Counted from the first letter of the stretch, positions 35,372 through 44,676 are shown. The stretch is DNA of 64,000 nucleotides from Pseudodesulfovibrio sp. JC047 (GCF_010468615.1 NZ_WUEH01000015.1:1-64000); one strand, 5' to 3'. Numbers and translations: made by a program. The notes: generated by a model not told the origin, from the sequence alone.

Positions 35372-36343
35372 ATGGCAGATACCTATACGCATAAAGATCT
35401 CGCTTCCCTGTGTGGCGTGTCCGAAACCACCATCAAGAGTTACCGCCGCAAATTTCCCGGCTTCATTCCGGTTTTGACCCGGGGAAAACCCATTCGCTTC
35501 AAAGAGGAAGCCGGAAGTATCTGTCTCATGATCCGCGATTGCTTTGCCAAAGGCATGTCCGTGAACGAGACGCTCAAGGTGCTCAAGGAGAATTTCAAGG
35601 AGGAGCCGGTTTCCCGTCCTCGACGTACACCAGGGTCCGCGCACAAAGTCGCCGCTCCTGCGGGAATTTCTCAGGAATACATGGAAAAGTTTTTCGCCAC
35701 CGCCGGACAGATGATGCAGGGTATGGCAGGCTTGGCGACTGCACAGGCCAAGGCCGAACAGCGATTGCGCAAGGTCGAATCCACACTGGAACAACTGCTT
35801 GAGCACGAGTCCCGCAATAGCGAAGTCATGCAACAACTCATGGGCCAACAGAAGATTGTCCCCGAAAAGTCGGCTTCAGCCCCAGAATCATCGCCCAAAA
35901 CGGATTCTGAATCGCCGGTTCGTGCCCGAAAAATCGTCAATGTCCGGACCCCGGAAGGCGCAGTGAATTCCTATTCTCTTGAAAAGGACACCGAATCCCA
36001 GCGGCCATCTGACGCATTTTTGAACACCCCCATTGTCATCAAGAACGATGTGGATGAGTTTCTCGGAGTGCCAGGTCGATTGCCCCTGTCCGGATTTGTG
36101 GAGATTTTGACCCGAGAGGCCGAAGAAGCCGGTGTTTCCCAGACCCAATGGTACAAGCACGGCGATGTCTGGGTTTTCATTATACACGCGCCCAACGGGG
36201 AATCACAGGCCCTGTATTTTTCGTCAACAACCACTCCAAGAGGAAACCTGGTGGTGTTGCTCGAACGACTCGATGTCAATGAAAAGGAAGTTTCCTCACA
36301 ATTTCTTCAGGAGTATTTCCGGCAGGTCAAAGATAAAATCTAG
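35372..36343 (+). CDS. MerR-like HTH protein with coiled coil
   Basis: A 323-residue soluble protein. Residues 1-75 form a MerR-type winged helix (YTHKDLASLCGVSETTIKSY...GKPIRFKEEAGSICLMI). Residues about 100-165 are helical and Gln/Ala-rich, probably coiled coil (AKAEQRLRKVESTLEQLLEH). A disordered Pro/Ser segment follows, then a C-terminal alpha/beta domain (residues about 185-323). No metal-binding cysteine pattern is present, so it is not a classical metal MerR. DNA binding is likely; target unknown. Confidence 0.75.
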   Translation: MADTYTHKDLASLCGVSETTIKSYRRKFPGFIPVLTRGKPIRFKEEAGSICLMIRDCFAKGMSVNETLKVLKENFKEEPVSRPRRTPGSAHKVAAPAGISQEYMEKFFATAGQMMQGMAGLATAQAKAEQRLRKVESTLEQLLEHESRNSEVMQQLMGQQKIVPEKSASAPESSPKTDSESPVRARKIVNVRTPEGAVNSYSLEKDTESQRPSDAFLNTPIVIKNDVDEFLGVPGRLPLSGFVEILTREAEEAGVSQTQWYKHGDVWVFIIHAPNGESQALYFSSTTTPRGNLVVLLERLDVNEKEVSSQFLQEYFRQVKDKI

Positions 36344-36418
36344 CGAAGATATCGCCACCTGAAGCCGCTGTTTCTCCACAGCGGTGCGAACACCGAATGA
36401 CGCACGGCACCAACATCA

Positions 36419-36445
36419 TGTCACACGGGAAATGCCCGTGTGACA
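36419..36445 (+). terminator. Perfect 11-bp stem hairpin downstream of the HTH gene
   Basis: TGTCACACGGG (36419-36429) pairs with CCCGTGTGACA (36435-36445) across AAATG. A shorter stem (CCGCTGT/ACAGCGG) lies at about 36366-36384. No strong T-run follows either. Confidence 0.55.
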
Positions 36446-36562
36446 CCGATCGTTTTAAACCACTGGATGTCGTTAATTTTTCATCCGGGCACGCCTTTTC
36501 CGTTTTTTGTCTCCTCCTTCCTGAAAAGCAGCATCAATTGCCCAAATGAAGGTGTCCAATCC

Positions 36563-37102
36563 ATGCATATCCTACTGATTGATAACAACGACAGTTTCAC
36601 CCGGAATCTCGAGCATCTCCTGATATCGGCCGTGAAAGACTGTAGCGTTGTCATCACACCGTATTCGCAACTGCAACAGTTTGATTTCTCACCATATGAT
36701 CTGATCGTCATTTCACCCGGTCCCGGTGAACCGGCTGAATATCCTGGCTATGAAACCGTCTTTCGTCTCAACAAACCAGTGCTCGGAATCTGCCTTGGGA
36801 TGCAAATCATGAACGCCCTGCACGGCGGGACAATCGGTCGGCTCGACGACTGTGTTCACGGCAAGACCGACGTCATCGAAATGGATGGTGAAACACGGGT
36901 CATCGCCCGCTATCATTCGCTCAAGGTCAATCACAAGGCTCCGGAATTAAACGTGTTTGCCACCAATGCGGACGGCACCATCATGTGTCTCGGCAACGCG
37001 GACAAACGGATTTTGGGCTACCAATTCCATCCCGAATCATTCCTGACCCCAAATGGAGGTTGGTACATTGCCTATGCACTGCGCTTTCTCGGCATCAATT
37101 AG
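36563..37102 (+). CDS. pabA: Aminodeoxychorismate/anthranilate synthase glutamine amidotransferase subunit
   Basis: A 179-residue class I glutamine amidotransferase supplying ammonia to the chorismate-aminating subunit. Nucleophile Cys77 lies in GICLGMQ, the oxyanion strand is SPGPGEP, and the His/Glu pair is in YQFHPES. Start 36563 (MHILLIDNNDSFT) has AAGGTG upstream. It overlaps pabB, and with pabB and pabC forms a p-aminobenzoate (folate) operon rather than a tryptophan one. Confidence 0.9.
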   Translation: MHILLIDNNDSFTRNLEHLLISAVKDCSVVITPYSQLQQFDFSPYDLIVISPGPGEPAEYPGYETVFRLNKPVLGICLGMQIMNALHGGTIGRLDDCVHGKTDVIEMDGETRVIARYHSLKVNHKAPELNVFATNADGTIMCLGNADKRILGYQFHPESFLTPNGGWYIAYALRFLGIN

Positions 37103-38339
37103 TCTGGACCGTTTCACCCGGTATGCCGAACATCTGGCCCGGACCATGGACGGAGAACTGCTCCTGTCCGCTGACGGCTACCCCACTCGAAACCGTTCGA
37201 TCATCGGTGTGCAGCGGACCAGCGAGCTGCACGTCACTGCCGCCACCACTCCTGCCGATATCAAGGCGTTCTGTTTTGGATCACCCGGCCCGGCCATCGG
37301 ATTTCTGAGCTACACCTACGGAATGCTGTTACGCGGAATTCCTTCTGAAAAACCGCTGGATTTTCCCTTGGGCCATCTCAAGAAATACGCCGCGATCATC
37401 ACCTATGAAAACGAACAGCTCGCCATCACCACAGACAATCAGTCCCTCGAAAAACGCCTGATTGCCGAGCTGGATCAATCCCGAAACTGTCACACACCCG
37501 CCATTCCTTCGGACATGTTTTCGGCAATGACCGCTTCCCTTGGCGAACTCGAATATGAAGACGGCGTGCGTCGAACACTTGAATACATCAAGTCCGGTCA
37601 TACCTATCAATTGAACCTGACCACACGCCTGTCCTGGCACTGCCCGAATCTCGATCCCCTGGCCATGTTCATAACCTTGTATCGGTCCAATCCAGCCCCG
37701 TTTTACGCCTGGTTCACCAGCGGCGATCAACGGATTCTCTCCACCTCGCCCGAACGATTTCTCACGGTCCGGGAAGGGCATGTCCTGTCCCAGCCGATCA
37801 AGGGCACCCTTCGATTCGAGACGCTGACACCGGACTTATACGCCGAATTGACAGATTCACCCAAGGAATCAGCGGAACTCTCCATGATCGTGGATCTGGT
37901 CCGCAACGATATTTCCGCCAATTGCGAATACGGGTCCGTGCATGTCGAAAACCACAAATCCATTTTTGCGGTGGACAATCTGCTCCAGATGTATGCCGAT
38001 GTGCACGGAACGCTCAAGGCGGACCGAGATTGCCTTGATCTCTTTCTGGACGCCTTTCCGGGTGGTTCCATCACCGGCTGTCCGAAAAGAAGCTCCATGG
38101 AGATCATCGAGCGACTGGAACCCCATAGCCGTGGTATCTATTGCGGGTCCATCTTCATCATCGAGGACGAACGGACCATGGAATCCTCCATCGCCATTCG
38201 GACCGCCACCTATGACATCCAGACACAACAGCTCAACTCGTATGCCGGCAGTGGAATCGTGGTGGACTCCGATCCGGTCAGCGAATATCATGAAACCATG
38301 GCAAAAGCCGAAAAATTCACCGACTTGGGGGCATTATGA
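37068..38339 (+). CDS. pabB: Aminodeoxychorismate synthase component I
   Basis: A chorismate-binding enzyme of about 423 residues converting chorismate and ammonia to 4-amino-4-deoxychorismate. The C-terminal catalytic part shows IKSGHTYQLNLT, STSPERFL, QPIKGTLRF, ELSMIVDLVRNDI, FPGGSITGCPKRSSMEII and RGIYCGS. The start is ambiguous: GGAGGT at 37055-37060 is best spaced for a TTG at 37068; ATGs at 37053 (overlapping the box) and 37074 are in frame. All overlap pabA, so translation is coupled. Confidence 0.92.
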   Translation: MPMHCAFSASISLDRFTRYAEHLARTMDGELLLSADGYPTRNRSIIGVQRTSELHVTAATTPADIKAFCFGSPGPAIGFLSYTYGMLLRGIPSEKPLDFPLGHLKKYAAIITYENEQLAITTDNQSLEKRLIAELDQSRNCHTPAIPSDMFSAMTASLGELEYEDGVRRTLEYIKSGHTYQLNLTTRLSWHCPNLDPLAMFITLYRSNPAPFYAWFTSGDQRILSTSPERFLTVREGHVLSQPIKGTLRFETLTPDLYAELTDSPKESAELSMIVDLVRNDISANCEYGSVHVENHKSIFAVDNLLQMYADVHGTLKADRDCLDLFLDAFPGGSITGCPKRSSMEIIERLEPHSRGIYCGSIFIIEDERTMESSIAIRTATYDIQTQQLNSYAGSGIVVDSDPVSEYHETMAKAEKFTDLGAL

Positions 38340-39103
38340 TCCACTTTTACAAAAACGAATACACCCTCGGTCCGGTCAAGCTCGATCCCACCATGCCCGC
38401 CTTCCGCTATGGTGCGGGGTTTTTCGAAACCCTCTATTACAACGGACAGAACGTCTGTCATCTCGATCTGCATCTCGATCGGGTGTTCCACTCTCTCCGT
38501 TCTTTTGACATCCCGTATGAAACCGTGGATTTCAAGACCATCATCGAACAGGTCATCAACAGAAACGGACTGACCGGCCAGACCGCACGCATCAACATCT
38601 TCTATCCCATGGGCACAGACAGTGCCTCGCCAGTCATCACCGCGGCTCCGCATACCCCGAAACCGTACAAGGCCTATCGGCTTTGCGTCTGCAACGATCA
38701 CCATATTTCCACCCTCAACAACCACAAAACAACCAACTACATGTTCTTTCACTTGGCCATGCGACAGGCCAAGGCCCGGGGATTCGACGATGCCGCGCTT
38801 TTCGATTTTCGCGAAAACCTGCTTGAAGCGACCACCGGGGCATTGATATTCAAAAAAGACACATCGTTCGTCACCACGAAATCCCCGCACAAGCTGCAAT
38901 CCACTGCCCTGTCCATCGCGATGAATACCCTGGATATTCTCCCGGAAAGAATATCCATGGAATCCCTGGATTCCTACCGCAGCGCCTACATTCTCAACTC
39001 CATAGTCGGAATGCGCCCGGTCGTGGCCATCGGAGAAACCGCCTTTGTCCCCGACGACGACACCTGCCAGACCGTCATGAAGGCCGTTATCGGAACACCA
39101 TGA
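38336..39103 (+). CDS. pabC: Aminodeoxychorismate lyase (class IV aminotransferase fold)
   Basis: A 255-residue PLP enzyme that releases p-aminobenzoate and pyruvate from aminodeoxychorismate, completing the pathway begun by PabA/PabB. RYGAGFFETLYYNG is the N-terminal signature. In the catalytic-lysine region the segment NHKTTNYMFFHLAMRQAKARGFDDAALFD fits the family, with the PLP Lys in NNHKTTNY. It overlaps pabB by 4 bp (ATGA). The enzyme could also act as a branched-chain or D-amino-acid aminotransferase, but operon context favours PabC. Confidence 0.87.
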   Translation: MIHFYKNEYTLGPVKLDPTMPAFRYGAGFFETLYYNGQNVCHLDLHLDRVFHSLRSFDIPYETVDFKTIIEQVINRNGLTGQTARINIFYPMGTDSASPVITAAPHTPKPYKAYRLCVCNDHHISTLNNHKTTNYMFFHLAMRQAKARGFDDAALFDFRENLLEATTGALIFKKDTSFVTTKSPHKLQSTALSIAMNTLDILPERISMESLDSYRSAYILNSIVGMRPVVAIGETAFVPDDDTCQTVMKAVIGTP

Positions 39104-39173
39104 CACACGCTCTCCTGAAAAAAAATGCACAGGCTGTACAAAAACTGTCAGGACAGGTACATAGAGACGCATT

Positions 39174-39881
39174 ATGGTCAATGTCGAACACCTCTCATAT
39201 AATTTCGGTGCGTACTGGGCGCTCAAGGACATCTCCTTTTCATTGGACAAAGGTGAATTCCTTTTCCTGACCGGCCACTCCGGCGCAGGAAAAACCACCT
39301 TACTCCGGTTGCTCTACGGTGCGCTGCCCATGACCCGGGGACGCGCTTCCGTTGCCGGATTCCAACTCAACGCCCTCAAGAAACGTCACATCCCCCAACT
39401 GCGTCGCAAGGTCGGAGTCGTCTTTCAGGATTTCAAAATTCTTCTCGACCGAACCGTTTTCGACAACGTGGCCATGGCCCTCGAAGTCCGAGGAATGCCA
39501 CGCACTCATCTCGAACGCCGCGTCCGGGCCATCATTCGGGCCATGGGCTTGGAAACCAAGAGCTATTCCATTTGCGAACGGCTCTCTGGCGGCGAACAGC
39601 AGCGGGTGGCCATCGCCCGATCCATGGTCGCCAACCCGGAACTCATCCTCGCTGACGAACCTACCGGCAATCTCGACATCGAACTCACCATGCATTTGAT
39701 GGAAATTTTCAAGCAATTCAACACATACGGAACATCTGTCATCATGGCGACCCACAGTCACAAGGTCTTGGAATGTGTGCCAAACGCGCGGATACTCCAT
39801 CTTCATGACGGACATCTCATGGACGTCAGCAAGCCAATGACCGAAAACGAAGAACCCATTTTGGGCGAGGTGCAGTCATGA
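39174..39881 (+). CDS. ftsE: Cell-division ABC-type ATPase FtsE
   Basis: A 235-residue ATPase with Walker [12 protein letters not shown], signature [15 protein letters not shown] and Walker [13 protein letters not shown]. With FtsX it forms an ABC-type complex at the division septum that activates periplasmic peptidoglycan hydrolases through FtsX's extracellular loop. Length is close to the family's usual 220-230 with a short C-terminal extension. It overlaps ftsX by 4 bp. Confidence 0.93.
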   Translation: MVNVEHLSYNFGAYWALKDISFSLDKGEFLFLTGHSGAGKTTLLRLLYGALPMTRGRASVAGFQLNALKKRHIPQLRRKVGVVFQDFKILLDRTVFDNVAMALEVRGMPRTHLERRVRAIIRAMGLETKSYSICERLSGGEQQRVAIARSMVANPELILADEPTGNLDIELTMHLMEIFKQFNTYGTSVIMATHSHKVLECVPNARILHLHDGHLMDVSKPMTENEEPILGEVQS

Positions 39882-40753
39882 TCGCCCAATTTCTTCGCCT
39901 TACCAGGCGCGGCATTGCGGATTTGCGGCTCCATCCCTTTGCCCAACTCCTCACCCTCGTCGCCGTGGCCATGGTCACGCTCCTCACCGGGCTTATTCTC
40001 ATAGGATTGCACAACGTCAATCTCGAACTGCTCAAGTCCCGTGGCCAAGTGGATTTTCAAATTTATTGGCAGACTCGGGCCGACGTACAAACCGTTCTCG
40101 ACGACTGGACATCCATCAAATCCATGGATCATCTGACCAAATTCAAGACCTTCACCCCACAAACCGCACTCAATGAACTCGCCTCCACGCTCGGAGAAAC
40201 CGGCGACTTCTCCTGGTTGGCCGACAACAACCCGCTTCCCTACACCGCACTGGCATCTTTCGCCGTTCCACCACAGGCACAACATTCCGGCTGGGCCGAC
40301 CAACTCCTCACTGCCATCAACGAGTTGCCCGCCGTGGATGCCGTCAAATACACCCCGTTTCAGGCCGATCTCGCCCAAAGCTGGCACACCATGGCACAGG
40401 CCGTCATCTGGCCCGTCATCGCCTTTCTCGGATTGATTATCTCGCTCGTTGTGCACAACACCATCAAGCTCTCGCTCCTCACTCGCATGGATGAAGTCGA
40501 AATACTCTCCCTCGTCGGAGCAAAACCCGCCTACATTCGCTGGCCATTACTCACCGGCGGCTGCATCCAAGGTCTCATCGGCTCCGGACTCGGCATCCTC
40601 CTGCTCGCAATCGTTCATTCCTTCATCGCCGATGCACTCAATTTCCCCCCCTTCCTCTTCGAAATATCATTCCTGCCAGCACAACAACTCCTCACTCTCG
40701 CCGCTGCCGTGACCCTCGTTTCCATCAGCTCCAGTTGGGTCGCTGTTAAATAA
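39878..40753 (+). CDS. ftsX: Cell-division protein FtsX
   Basis: A 291-residue inner-membrane protein with four helices: TM1 near residues 22-44 (LLTLVAVAMVTLLTGLILI), a periplasmic domain of about 120 residues that would contact a hydrolase activator, then three helices (IWPVIAFLGLIISLVVH onward). The MEVEILSLVGA-like segment (MDEVEILSLVGAKPAYIRW) is the FtsX coupling motif. The partner hydrolase or EnvC-like activator is not in the window. The stop codon is followed after 16 bp by a type-A palindrome, which may serve as transcript end. Confidence 0.93.
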   Translation: MIAQFLRLTRRGIADLRLHPFAQLLTLVAVAMVTLLTGLILIGLHNVNLELLKSRGQVDFQIYWQTRADVQTVLDDWTSIKSMDHLTKFKTFTPQTALNELASTLGETGDFSWLADNNPLPYTALASFAVPPQAQHSGWADQLLTAINELPAVDAVKYTPFQADLAQSWHTMAQAVIWPVIAFLGLIISLVVHNTIKLSLLTRMDEVEILSLVGAKPAYIRWPLLTGGCIQGLIGSGLGILLLAIVHSFIADALNFPPFLFEISFLPAQQLLTLAAAVTLVSISSSWVAVK

Positions 40754-40769
40754 AGAATGCCTTCGGCGA

Positions 40770-40799
40770 CCAGAGAACCTTTTGAAAAAGGTTCTCTGG
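40770..40799. repeat. Solo type-A palindrome
   Basis: CCAGAGAACC...GGTTCTCTGG, 30 bp, 17 bp after the ftsX stop. It is followed by the usual A-flank (CTCGCTTCGCTCGAGGCTGTCGGC) but without a B end; the next A palindrome begins 120 bp later at 40890, so this is a partial tandem copy. Confidence 0.8.
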
Positions 40800-40889
40800 A
40801 CTCTCCAAAACTTTTTATCGCTCGCTTCGCTCGAGGCTGTCGGCAGCACAGGGCGGACGAAAGCGTGAAGAAAAAAATGCCTTCGGCGA

Positions 40890-41206
40890 CCAAAGAACCC
40901 TTTAAAAAGGGTTCTCTGGACTCTCCTAAACTTCTTGTCGCTCGCTTCGCTCGAGGCTGTCGGCGGCATAGGGCGGTGCTCTTTTAAAAAATCGTTGTAA
41001 AAAATGATATTTTTTACAGACTCCATGGAATAATTTTAAACATATCTTTTCTACGAAATTCTCTTACTTCATTTACCCTTTTCTCTTTGAACTCTCTCAT
41101 TTTTTCAATCCCACTCAACGGATAACGGATGGCCTCGCCGGAGGCGCGACAAAAAGTTCTGGAAGGGAGTCCAGAGGGGAACCTCTTCCAAGAGGTTCCC
41201 CTCTGG
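40890..41206. repeat. Composite intergenic element, copy 3 (A...B)
   Basis: A full 317-bp element: A palindrome 40890-40919, CTCGCTTCGCTCGAGGC, the AT-rich inverted repeat GTAAAAAATGATATTTTTTA near 40996-41016, CAATCCCACTCAACGGAT near 41107 and B palindrome 41171-41206. Copy 4 follows directly, offset by 354 bp. Confidence 0.88.
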
Positions 41207-41243
41207 CCGCCGGAGGCATTCCACGCGGTCGCTTTCAGCGGGA

Positions 41244-41560
41244 CCAGAGAACCCTTTGGAAAGGGTTCTCTGGACTCTCCTAAACTTCTTGTCGCTCGCT
41301 TCGCTCGAGGCTGTCGGCGGCATAGGGCGGTGCTCTTTTAAAAAATCGTTGTAAAAAATGATATTTTTTACAGACTCTATGGAATAATTTTAAACATATC
41401 TTTTCTACGAAACCCTCTTACTTCTTTTACCCTTTCCTCTTTCATATCTCTCACTTCTTCAATCTCACTCAACGGATGTCATGGGACCTCGCCAAAGGCG
41501 CGATAAAAAGTTCTGGAAGGGAGTCCAGAGGGGAACCTCTTCCAAGAGGTTCCCCTCTGG
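41244..41560. repeat. Composite intergenic element, copy 4 (A...B), tandem to copy 3
   Basis: Another 317-bp copy: A palindrome 41244-41273, B palindrome 41525-41560. It is highly similar to copy 3 over the whole length, including non-palindromic sequence, so it reflects a recent tandem duplication or gene conversion. The spacer between copies 3 and 4 is 37 bp. Confidence 0.88.
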
Positions 41561-41663
41561 CCGCCGGAGGCATTCTCCTCCCACACGATAGCTTCCCCGC
41601 ACGCGAACGCGCACACCTGCCGAAGGCACATAAAAAGTTTAGGGAAAAAGAAGAGATGGGGGT

Positions 41664-41721
41664 CTGGGGGAAGAGGAGAAAAAAAACCTTTTCAAAGGGT
41701 TTTTCTCTCCTCTTCCCCCAG
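41664..41721. repeat. Long hairpin, type C
   Basis: CTGGGGGAAGAGGAGAAAAA from 41664 pairs with the segment ending CTCCTCTTCCCCCAG at 41721, the second member of the type-C family. The arms differ from the 22124-22182 copy (GAGGAG for GGGAGAG) but change on both sides of the stem, which preserves pairing. Confidence 0.8.
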
Positions 41722-41744
41722 CCGCCGGAGGCATATCAAAAAAA

Positions 41745-41772
41745 AAGCTACCGACATGAGCCGGCAGCTTTT
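41745..41772 (-). terminator. Rho-independent terminator of the DUF39 gene
   Basis: On the minus strand AGCTGCCG (41769-41762) pairs with CGGTAGCT (41754-41747; one G-T pair), followed by a run of eight or more T. Confidence 0.8.
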
Positions 41773-41792
41773 GAATTCTCTTTTTTTATTGC

Positions 41793-42962
41793 TTAGAAAC
41801 TAGGGATATCATCGACTTTTTCGGTCAAGAGGAACTCGCCTTTTTCGATCCAGTCCTTGAGCTTGTCAGCAACTTCCAGAGACATGGAATAACTTGTGAC
41901 GGGCACCGTCGGGGTGGTTTTACCATTGACTTCCACTTCGCCGCTGCGAAGCTGTTCAAAAGTCACCCGACCGAGTTCGCGGGGAATGCCGTTGGGGTAA
42001 TCGTAGCCGTAATCCTTGATGGGCATGGTGATATCCGCATCGGACACACCAGTGAACCAGGCCATTTCCTCGTTGAGAATCGGAATCGGAATACCGACAC
42101 CAATGGCGAGAGAGACACCGTATCCAATCAGCGATTGAGCGCGGACATAACGAACATCCATCTGCTTGAAATCACCCTTGAGCATAAGTGTCCCGGACGG
42201 ATTTTCAGGCAGACCGCGTTCATTGCGAGTCGGCTTTTGCACATGCTGGGTGCCTTCGCCGATCACGTAGCCAATACCGCCACCGAGGAAGATGCGAGTT
42301 CCCATGCCGATGGTCCGATAATAGGGATCATTGAACAAGGGCGAGAGATGGCCTGCCGTGGCAAAGTTCACATTGGAACAATTGGATTTGAGCGGTCCCA
42401 TGTAGGTATAGATGGTGCGACTGGTCAGATTCACGGCAGCATTATAATTTTGATAACAATTACGAGGATTTAACATCACCGCATTGGGCAGATCAGCCAA
42501 AGTTACGTCCTTGTCCAACTCACGGCGTGGATAGCAATCCGTCCCATAGGCCTCGGCGCGCAGATGCACGGCCTTGCCACGGAGCAAATCTTCCATCACA
42601 TGCGCTCCACCGTATGCAAACCGTCCTGGGTGGACCTTGTTCAAGGGATCATCCTCGGACGGCTCTGTGGCCCCAAGATACGCGTCTACGGCGGCAATGC
42701 CTGAGTAACAGGGGACGTTATTCAGCCACAGCTTTGAAACCTTCATGACTGGCGGTTGTTGACCGATGTTGAAAAGAAGCCCCGATGAACACATCGGGGA
42801 AAAGGTGCCGGTGGTGACGATATCCACTTCCTGGGCCGCCTTGACCTTCCCTTCTTTCTTGACGATCGCGATCATTTCGGCGGCATTGACCACCACGGCC
42901 TTGCCCTTGCGAATCCGTTCATTAATTTCTTTGACCGTCTTATTCACCGCATATTGTGCCAT
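41793..42962 (-). CDS. DUF39 homocysteine biosynthesis protein
   Basis: A 389-residue protein of the DUF39 family. In Methanosarcina the family member MA1821, together with a ferredoxin-NIL protein, makes homocysteine from aspartate semialdehyde and sulfide, which suits a sulfide-producing anaerobe. Candidate catalytic cysteines Cys58 (FSPMCSSG) and Cys143 (YGTDCYPR) correspond to the two reported as essential. Start 42962 (MAQYAVNKTVKEI) has GGAGG upstream; the frame is open a further 58 codons into the origin region but without coding character. The ferredoxin partner is not in the window. Confidence 0.9.
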   Translation of the reverse strand: MAQYAVNKTVKEINERIRKGKAVVVNAAEMIAIVKKEGKVKAAQEVDIVTTGTFSPMCSSGLLFNIGQQPPVMKVSKLWLNNVPCYSGIAAVDAYLGATEPSEDDPLNKVHPGRFAYGGAHVMEDLLRGKAVHLRAEAYGTDCYPRRELDKDVTLADLPNAVMLNPRNCYQNYNAAVNLTSRTIYTYMGPLKSNCSNVNFATAGHLSPLFNDPYYRTIGMGTRIFLGGGIGYVIGEGTQHVQKPTRNERGLPENPSGTLMLKGDFKQMDVRYVRAQSLIGYGVSLAIGVGIPIPILNEEMAWFTGVSDADITMPIKDYGYDYPNGIPRELGRVTFEQLRSGEVEVNGKTTPTVPVTSYSMSLEVADKLKDWIEKGEFLLTEKVDDIPSF

Positions 42963-43128
42963 ACAAAAACGCCTCCGGTAATCAGGAACCTTGCTGTTCA
43001 AAAAGAATCCTCGGCTCCATGCCTGAACTCCATACCCCACAGTGTATACTGAAAAGCATCCCGTTTGTCGCTCGAATAGGTGTAATCGAATTTTGAACGA
43101 AGGAAAACCGTGTTGTTTTCCAAAAATT

Positions 43129-43306
43129 TTCTCCACAATGCATCACGGCCCACCATGTGAAAAAATCATGTTTTCAACAGGTAACATATATCAGGTTGTT
43201 CAAGAGTAAATTTCGAATGGATTTTCCCATGAATACAGGCTGAAAAGCTTGGCTTTAGGTATATTATAAGGTATAGATCCTAAGAAATTTCGAGGTATTT
43301 TTGAGA
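43129..43306. other. Probable chromosomal replication origin (oriC)
   Basis: The 415-bp gap between the DUF39 gene and dnaA holds three DnaA-box-like 9-mers within 51 bp: TTCTCCACA (43129-43137, one mismatch to TTATCCACA), TGTGAAAAA (43156-43164, reverse complement of TTTTTCACA, matching TTWTNCACA) and TTTTCAACA (43171-43179, one mismatch). An AT-rich stretch (about 43255-43306, GGTATATTATAAGGTATAG) could be the unwinding element. The adjacent dnaA-dnaN-gyrBA order supports the call. Promoters for dnaA and the DUF39 gene must also lie here. Confidence 0.6.
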
Positions 43307-43377
43307 CATTCATTTCGAGTCCTTCCGACACCGGGAAAAAACCTCGTGAAAATGACATTTAACCAAAAGATCACACC

Positions 43378-44676
43378 GTGAAAGAGCCACTTCGTCAACA
43401 CCTTCTACAAACATGCTCGGATGAAGATCTCAAGCGTTGGTTTGACCCTTTGAAATTGGACTATTCCGAGGAGAACAAACGCCTGACTGTCGGGTTTCCC
43501 CATTCATTTTTCGCGAAATGGTTTGAAACGGACATTCAGGACAAGTTTGAAGCACAGCTGAACCTGTTCTTCGGGAACGGCTATCTCGTCAGTTACAAGG
43601 ACAGTGAGGCACCAGACAAGGCCAAAGGCGTCCAAGTTGCCGACGTCGTCAAACGCATCGACTTCCCTTTCGGGCAGGAGTTCACATTTGAGACGTTTCT
43701 CATCAACAAGAAAAACTACTTCCCCATTGCTTCGGCAAAGGAAGTCTCAAAACAGATCGGATCGTTGTTCAATCCGTTCATCATCTGCGGCCCGGGCGGG
43801 TCCGGAAAGACCCACCTGTTGAAATCCGTGGGCAATGAAATCAGCAAAAAAAATGATTATTCAACCGTATTCATGGGGTCCATGGACGAGCTGAACTCCC
43901 TGTATACCATCCGGTTCAAGGGCGACCCGTTCAAGGCTCGAAACTACCTGTTCGAATACGATTTCATTTTTATTGACGATTTTCAGAAGATCAAGGAGTA
44001 CCCACACTTTCAGCAAGAAATTGTGAACATCTTCAACCATTTCTACGACAACAAGAAACAGATGGTTCTGGCATGTCGAGAAAAGGTGACCAGTTACGAC
44101 TTTCTTGATGACAGTCTCCAATCCCGGCTTGGGTGGGGCCTGATCGTGACGCTGAAAGAACCTGATCTCGAAATCAGAGTGGGGTATATTCAACGTCAGG
44201 CGAAGGCAAAACGATTGACCCTGACCAAGGACCAAATCCTCACGCTGGCGCAACGCTTCACGGATTTTCGCTACCTCCAGGGTATCCTCCTGAAGCTGTT
44301 CGCCTTCAAGGAACTGGTCAAGCAGGACCTGTCTCAAAAAGACTTTGAACATATCCTGGCAAATACCGAGGAAAAGACCACTGATGATTTGACGCCAAAG
44401 AAAATCCTCACTGTGGTTTCCGAACATTTCAACATCCACGTCAAAGACCTCATCGGCACAAAACGGCACCAGCACATCGCTCAGGCCCGACAAATTGCCA
44501 TGTTCCTTTGTCGTCAGATGCTCAAAACATCCTATCCGGCCCTTGGCAGGGCGTTTGGAGGAAAAGACCATTCAACAGTCCTGTATTCGGTTAAAAAAAT
44601 CCAACAATTACAAGAGGATGATTTCGAATTGAAACAACTGTTGAAAACGTTGAAGAATAAATGTCGCTTAGAGTGA
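43378..44676 (+). CDS. dnaA: Chromosomal replication initiator DnaA (divergent)
   Basis: A 432-residue AAA+ initiator that binds DnaA boxes and opens oriC. Domain I is short (residues 1-80), the linker is reduced, and the AAA+ core has Walker A GPGGSGKTHLL and Walker B FIFIDDFQKI, which differ from the usual GGVGLGKTHLL and DDIQF. The C-terminal domain IV keeps the DNA-binding signature GKDHSTVLYSVKKI. Lysine-rich and shorter than the about 450-470 residues common elsewhere; such divergence is seen in Desulfovibrio. GTG start at 43378. Confidence 0.93.
   Translation: MKEPLRQHLLQTCSDEDLKRWFDPLKLDYSEENKRLTVGFPHSFFAKWFETDIQDKFEAQLNLFFGNGYLVSYKDSEAPDKAKGVQVADVVKRIDFPFGQEFTFETFLINKKNYFPIASAKEVSKQIGSLFNPFIICGPGGSGKTHLLKSVGNEISKKNDYSTVFMGSMDELNSLYTIRFKGDPFKARNYLFEYDFIFIDDFQKIKEYPHFQQEIVNIFNHFYDNKKQMVLACREKVTSYDFLDDSLQSRLGWGLIVTLKEPDLEIRVGYIQRQAKAKRLTLTKDQILTLAQRFTDFRYLQGILLKLFAFKELVKQDLSQKDFEHILANTEEKTTDDLTPKKILTVVSEHFNIHVKDLIGTKRHQHIAQARQIAMFLCRQMLKTSYPALGRAFGGKDHSTVLYSVKKIQQLQEDDFELKQLLKTLKNKCRLE

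Noticed and set aside
42963-43136. N-terminal extension of the DUF39 protein (58 codons).
   Set aside because: The extension covers origin sequence, lacks family similarity, and a strong GGAGG precedes the start at 42962.
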